NCBI RefSeq assembly: GCF_016428585.1
Contig: NZ_JAELVR010000004.1
Location: 1 to 64,000, forward strand
Direction: 5' to 3'
DNA: 64,000 bases
Source: Sedimentitalea arenosa
Lineage (GTDB): Bacteria > Pseudomonadota > Alphaproteobacteria > Rhodobacterales > Rhodobacteraceae
Below the pieces are notes generated by a model. The model saw nothing but the letters and a program-made list of their open reading frames with translations. It was not told the origin of the DNA and searched no databases. A program made the translations under genes and the position numbers. Shown here one piece after another: positions 60,917 to 64,000 of this stretch (positions within the stretch are counted from its first letter, which is position 1; every line of letters starts with the position of its first letter).

Positions 60917-61267
60917 ATGACAGATATCATTCGCGCCCATACCAACGACCGCATGAGCCAGATCGTGCGACATGGCGACACGATCTATCTGGCAGGCCAG
61001 GTCGGAACACCGGGGGCCAGTGTCACCGAACAGACGCACGATTGCCTGCAAAAGGTCGAAACACTGCTTGCCGAGGCCGGCAGCGACAAGACTCGGATCC
61101 TCCAAACCACGATCTGGCTGGCCGACATGGCGGATTTCGCTGAAATGAATGTGGTTTGGGACGCGTGGGTGCCCAAGGGTCATGCCCCGGCGCGGGCCTG
61201 CGGCGAGGCGAAACTGGCCACCCCGGACTACCTTGTCGAATTCATCGTGGTCGCCGCCCGCACCTGA
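60917..61267 (+). CDS. RidA/YjgF family protein with catalytic Arg
   Basis: This 116-residue protein has the RidA fold with ILQTTIWLADMADFAEMN and the C-terminal APARACGEAKLATPDYLVEF. Here the Arg in ARACGEA matches Arg105 of E. coli RidA, so it may deaminate enamines or imines released by PLP enzymes. ATG 60917 has a CAAGGAG site; the frame is open to 60869. It follows the membrane protein gene and precedes tex. Confidence 0.88.
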   Translation: MTDIIRAHTNDRMSQIVRHGDTIYLAGQVGTPGASVTEQTHDCLQKVETLLAEAGSDKTRILQTTIWLADMADFAEMNVVWDAWVPKGHAPARACGEAKLATPDYLVEFIVVAART

Positions 61268-61336
61268 ATTTGCCGTCTTGGCGTCGCCGATGCACGGCGG
61301 TATGTCTCGGGTCCCCAACCCGAGCAGGAGGCCGCC

Positions 61337-63646
61337 TTGGATACCGAAACGCGCATCTCGCACCTCATAGCGACCGAAATCGGCGCCCGTCCCGAGCAGG
61401 TGGCAGCGGTGATCGGATTGCTCGACGATGGTTCCACGGTTCCTTTCGTGGCGCGGTATCGCAAGGAGGCGACCGGTGGGCTGGACGACACGCAGCTGCG
61501 AACCCTGTCGGACCGATTGACCTACCTGCGCGAGCTGGAAGCAAGGCGGGCGGCGATTGGCGAGTCGATCCGCGCGCAGGACAAGATGACCGACGATCTC
61601 GCACGCGCCATCGCCGGTGCGACCACAAAGGCCGAGCTCGAGGACATCTATCTTCCGTTCAAGCCCAAGCGGCGCACCAAGGCGATGATCGCGCGCGAGA
61701 ATGGGCTCGAGCCGCTGCTCGACGCGATCCTGGCCGATCGCGAAGCCGACCCCGAAGTTCTGGCCGCGCCCCATGTCGGTGGCCCGCTCGCCGACGTGAA
61801 GGAGGCGTTGACCGGAGCGCGTGACATCCTTTCCGAGCGCCTGTCGGAAAACGCCGCCCTGCTGGGTGATCTGCGCGCCTTCATGCAGCAGGAGGCGATC
61901 CTGACCTCGCGCGTGGTGCCGGGGCAGGAACAGGCGGGTGCGAAATTTTCGGATTACTTCGATCACCGCGAGGCTTGGGCCAAGGTCGCCTCGCACCGGG
62001 CGCTGGCGATGCTGCGCGCTTCCAAGGAAGGGGTCGTGACGGTCGATATCGCTCCAGACCCCGACACCGGTGCCGCACGGGCCGAGGCGATCGTCATGCG
62101 CCATATCGGCATCTCGGGGCAGGGGGCAGGTGACACCTGGCTGCGCGCCGCTGCCGGATGGACCTGGCGCGTCAAGCTGGCCACGACGATGATGATGGAT
62201 CTGTTCGGTGACCTGCGCGCGCGCGCGCATGAGGACGCAATCACCGTCTTCGCACGCAACCTCAAGGACCTCTTACTTGCCGCCCCTGCCGGGCCGCGCC
62301 CGACGTTGGGACTCGATCCCGGCATCCGAACCGGGGTCAAGGCGGCGGTGGTCGATGCCACCGGCAAGGTGGTCGCGACCGAGACACTCTATCCGTTCCA
62401 GCCCAAGAACGATGTGAACGGCGCGAAATCAGCGATTCTGCGGCTGATCGCCCAACATGGGGTCGAGCTGGTTGCCATCGGCAACGGCACCGCCAGCCGC
62501 GAGACCGAACGATTGGTGGGCGAAACGCTCAAGGCCCTGCCCAAGGGGCGCAAGGCGCCGGCCAAGGTGATCGTGTCCGAGGCGGGGGCGTCGGTCTATT
62601 CGGCCTCGGAACTGGCGGCACGCGAGTTTCCCGATCTCGACGTCAGCCTGCGCGGTGCTGTGTCGATCGCCCGCCGGCTGCAGGATCCGCTGGCGGAGCT
62701 GGTCAAGATCGAGCCCCGCTCGATCGGGGTGGGACAGTACCAGCACGATGTCGACCAGCACCGGCTGGGCCGGTCGCTCGAGGCGGTGGTCGAGGACGCG
62801 GTGAACGCGGTCGGCGTCGACCTGAACACCGCCTCGGCGCCGCTGCTGTCGCACGTATCGGGTCTCGGTCCGGGCTTGGCAGAGGCCATCGTCGCGCATC
62901 GGGATGCAAACGGCGCGTTCCGCTCGCGCAAGCAACTGCTCGATGTGGCCCGATTGGGGCCGCGTGCATTCGAGCAATGCGCGGGCTTTCTGCGGGTGCG
63001 GGAAGGCGACGAGCCGCTCGACGCCTCGGCCGTGCATCCCGAGGCCTATGGCGTGGCACGACGGATCGTGGCGGCCTGCGGGCGCGATCTGCGCGACATC
63101 ATGGGCGATGCCACGGCCCTGCGCCGAATGCGTGCCGAGGATTTCGTCGACGGCGAATTCGGCTTGCCGACCGTGCGCGATATTCTCTCCGAACTCGAAA
63201 AGCCCGGACGCGACCCGCGCCCCGACTTCAGGACCGCGCAATTCGCCGACGGGGTCGACGACATCAAGGACCTGAAGCCCGGCATGATGCTGGAAGGGAC
63301 GGTCACCAACGTCGCGGCCTTCGGTGCTTTCGTCGATATCGGCGTGCATCAGGACGGGCTGGTCCACGTCAGCCAGTTGGCGGACCGGTTCGTCAAGGAT
63401 GCACATGAGGTCGTCAAGGCGGGCGACGTGGTGCGGGTGCGCGTGACCGAGGTGGACGTGCCGCGCAATCGGATCGGTCTGAGCATGCGCAAGGAGCGCG
63501 AAACCCCTCCGCGCGACACGCGCGGCGACAGGGGCGCTGCGCCAAAGGGCAAGGCCAACGGTGGTGTGGCGAAACCAAAACCGGCCCGTCGCGAGGAGAC
63601 CGGCGCTTTCGGTGCGGCGCTGCGCGACGCGATGAAGCGCAGCTAG
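61337..63646 (+). CDS. tex: Tex family RNA-binding transcription accessory protein
   Basis: This 769-residue protein has the Tex plan: N-terminal helical bundle, YqgF-like RNase H-fold domain (TLGLDPGIRTGVKAAVVDAT), helix-hairpin-helix region (HVSGLGPGLAEAIVAHRDAN), and a C-terminal S1 domain (MMLEGTVTNVAAFGAFVDIG) near residues 650-715. Tex acts on RNA and transcription, and its exact job is unclear. The start is TTG 61337, with AGGAGG 5 nt upstream. The end is basic (GDRGAAPKGKANGGVAKPKP). Confidence 0.95.
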   Translation: MDTETRISHLIATEIGARPEQVAAVIGLLDDGSTVPFVARYRKEATGGLDDTQLRTLSDRLTYLRELEARRAAIGESIRAQDKMTDDLARAIAGATTKAELEDIYLPFKPKRRTKAMIARENGLEPLLDAILADREADPEVLAAPHVGGPLADVKEALTGARDILSERLSENAALLGDLRAFMQQEAILTSRVVPGQEQAGAKFSDYFDHREAWAKVASHRALAMLRASKEGVVTVDIAPDPDTGAARAEAIVMRHIGISGQGAGDTWLRAAAGWTWRVKLATTMMMDLFGDLRARAHEDAITVFARNLKDLLLAAPAGPRPTLGLDPGIRTGVKAAVVDATGKVVATETLYPFQPKNDVNGAKSAILRLIAQHGVELVAIGNGTASRETERLVGETLKALPKGRKAPAKVIVSEAGASVYSASELAAREFPDLDVSLRGAVSIARRLQDPLAELVKIEPRSIGVGQYQHDVDQHRLGRSLEAVVEDAVNAVGVDLNTASAPLLSHVSGLGPGLAEAIVAHRDANGAFRSRKQLLDVARLGPRAFEQCAGFLRVREGDEPLDASAVHPEAYGVARRIVAACGRDLRDIMGDATALRRMRAEDFVDGEFGLPTVRDILSELEKPGRDPRPDFRTAQFADGVDDIKDLKPGMMLEGTVTNVAAFGAFVDIGVHQDGLVHVSQLADRFVKDAHEVVKAGDVVRVRVTEVDVPRNRIGLSMRKERETPPRDTRGDRGAAPKGKANGGVAKPKPARREETGAFGAALRDAMKRS

Positions 63647-63653
63647 GACCGCG

Positions 63654-64000
63654 TCAGGCGGACAGGTCCAGCCGGGCGAGGGCGTCGTCCAGCCGCGACT
63701 CCCATGTCGCGCCGAGCGTGGCATTCGGCGTCCGGCGCAGGCCCCATGCCTTGAGCTGCTCGAAACGGTCGCGCGCGCCCTCGCCGAAGACGGCGGCGAC
63801 GCGTGGGCGCCAGTAGGTCACGGCCGCAACGGCGGCGGGGCCACCGCCCTGCGCGATCAGCTTTTGCAGACCTTCCTCGGCCAGTTCGGTGTGGCGCGCT
63901 TCGACCGGGGTGATCTTGCGGATGGCCTCGGCGAAAGGCTGGTAGGAGGACGTCAGGAATTCGTCGAGCTGCACACCGACGGCCAGCCCCATGCAGAGGT
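63654..64000 (-). CDS. PaaA/PaaC-like diiron protein, C-terminal end (partial)
   Basis: The minus-strand frame is open to the window edge and ends at 63654. The visible part has EARHTELAEEGLQKLIAQGG and YWRPRVAAVFG, then QLKAWGLRRTPNATLGATW. This matches the phenylacetyl-CoA epoxidase PaaA family as I know it, with the diiron ligand pattern ExxH in VEARHTE. The first ATG at 63992 is probably internal. No other paa genes are in view, so the substrate is not known. Confidence 0.7.
   Translation of the reverse strand, partial: LCMGLAVGVQLDEFLTSSYQPFAEAIRKITPVEARHTELAEEGLQKLIAQGGGPAAVAAVTYWRPRVAAVFGEGARDRFEQLKAWGLRRTPNATLGATWESRLDDALARLDLSA

Noticed and set aside
60701-62230. Minus-strand 509-codon frame over the RidA gene and tex
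   Set aside because: Antisense to tex, which has the full domain order; no recognisable motif in the shadow.

Overview
The window is a GC-rich chromosomal segment that fits an alphaproteobacterium of the Rhodobacteraceae, most likely the Roseobacter group. Pointers are the tuf-S10 ribosomal cluster, a VPLPA-CTERM type surface protein, an RpoH2-type sigma-32 behind a TGATCC promoter, an FeS-type bacterial photolyase, the trpS/rhomboid/murJ/glnD neighbourhood, and a recurrent intergenic element (6251-6313, 30236-30257) that I recall from this family. I found no rRNA, tRNA, CRISPR array, insertion sequence or prophage.

1-12165: end of tuf, then the S10 and spc ribosomal protein genes. The cluster is broken three times. 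A terminator and a predicted exported VPLPA-CTERM protein gene separate rplW from rplB. A strong terminator, a 2OG-Fe(II) oxygenase-like gene and a small predicted exported protein gene separate rplP from rpmC. After rpmD a strong terminator ends the run, and rplO-secY do not follow. Candidate promoters restart transcription before rplB and rpmC. Several GC-rich stem-loops sit in leaders or gene gaps.

12231-25993: a gene of unknown function with an AT-richer look and a perfect palindrome upstream, a VOC protein, trpS, a rhomboid-fold protein lacking catalytic residues, a YgaP-like membrane protein, murJ, glnD, an LpoA-like lipoprotein, rsmI, yraN, gshB, comM (with a near-match to a CtrA box upstream) and a glutathione transferase.

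26054-35931: cobalamin genes (phosphatase, cobU), rpoH2 with a ChaN-like gene overlapping its end, coaBC-dut-moeB, a PLP trans-sulfuration enzyme, an M3 peptidase and a TylF-type methyltransferase.

35925-47274: ghrA and the elongasome operon mreB-mreC-mreD-mrdA-rodA on the minus strand, a PA14-like secreted protein, an RTX protein divergent from an OxyR-like regulator, and leuA preceded by a leucine-rich leader peptide with a perfect stem-loop (a candidate attenuator).

47409-64000: an SDR plus FeS-type photolyase pair, an 18-repeat MORN protein, nadE, a small metallopeptidase, an FAD oxidase, two RidA proteins, an MBL hydrolase, a BisC/DMSO-reductase-like molybdoenzyme, a methanethiol oxidase (SBP56) with a membrane protein, tex, and the end of a PaaA-like diiron protein. 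The 56-61 kb block looks like one-carbon sulfur metabolism. The best leads are the leuA leader, the split ribosomal operon, the unknown gene at 12.2-12.9 kb, the CtrA and RpoE type sites, and the pseudo-rhomboid.
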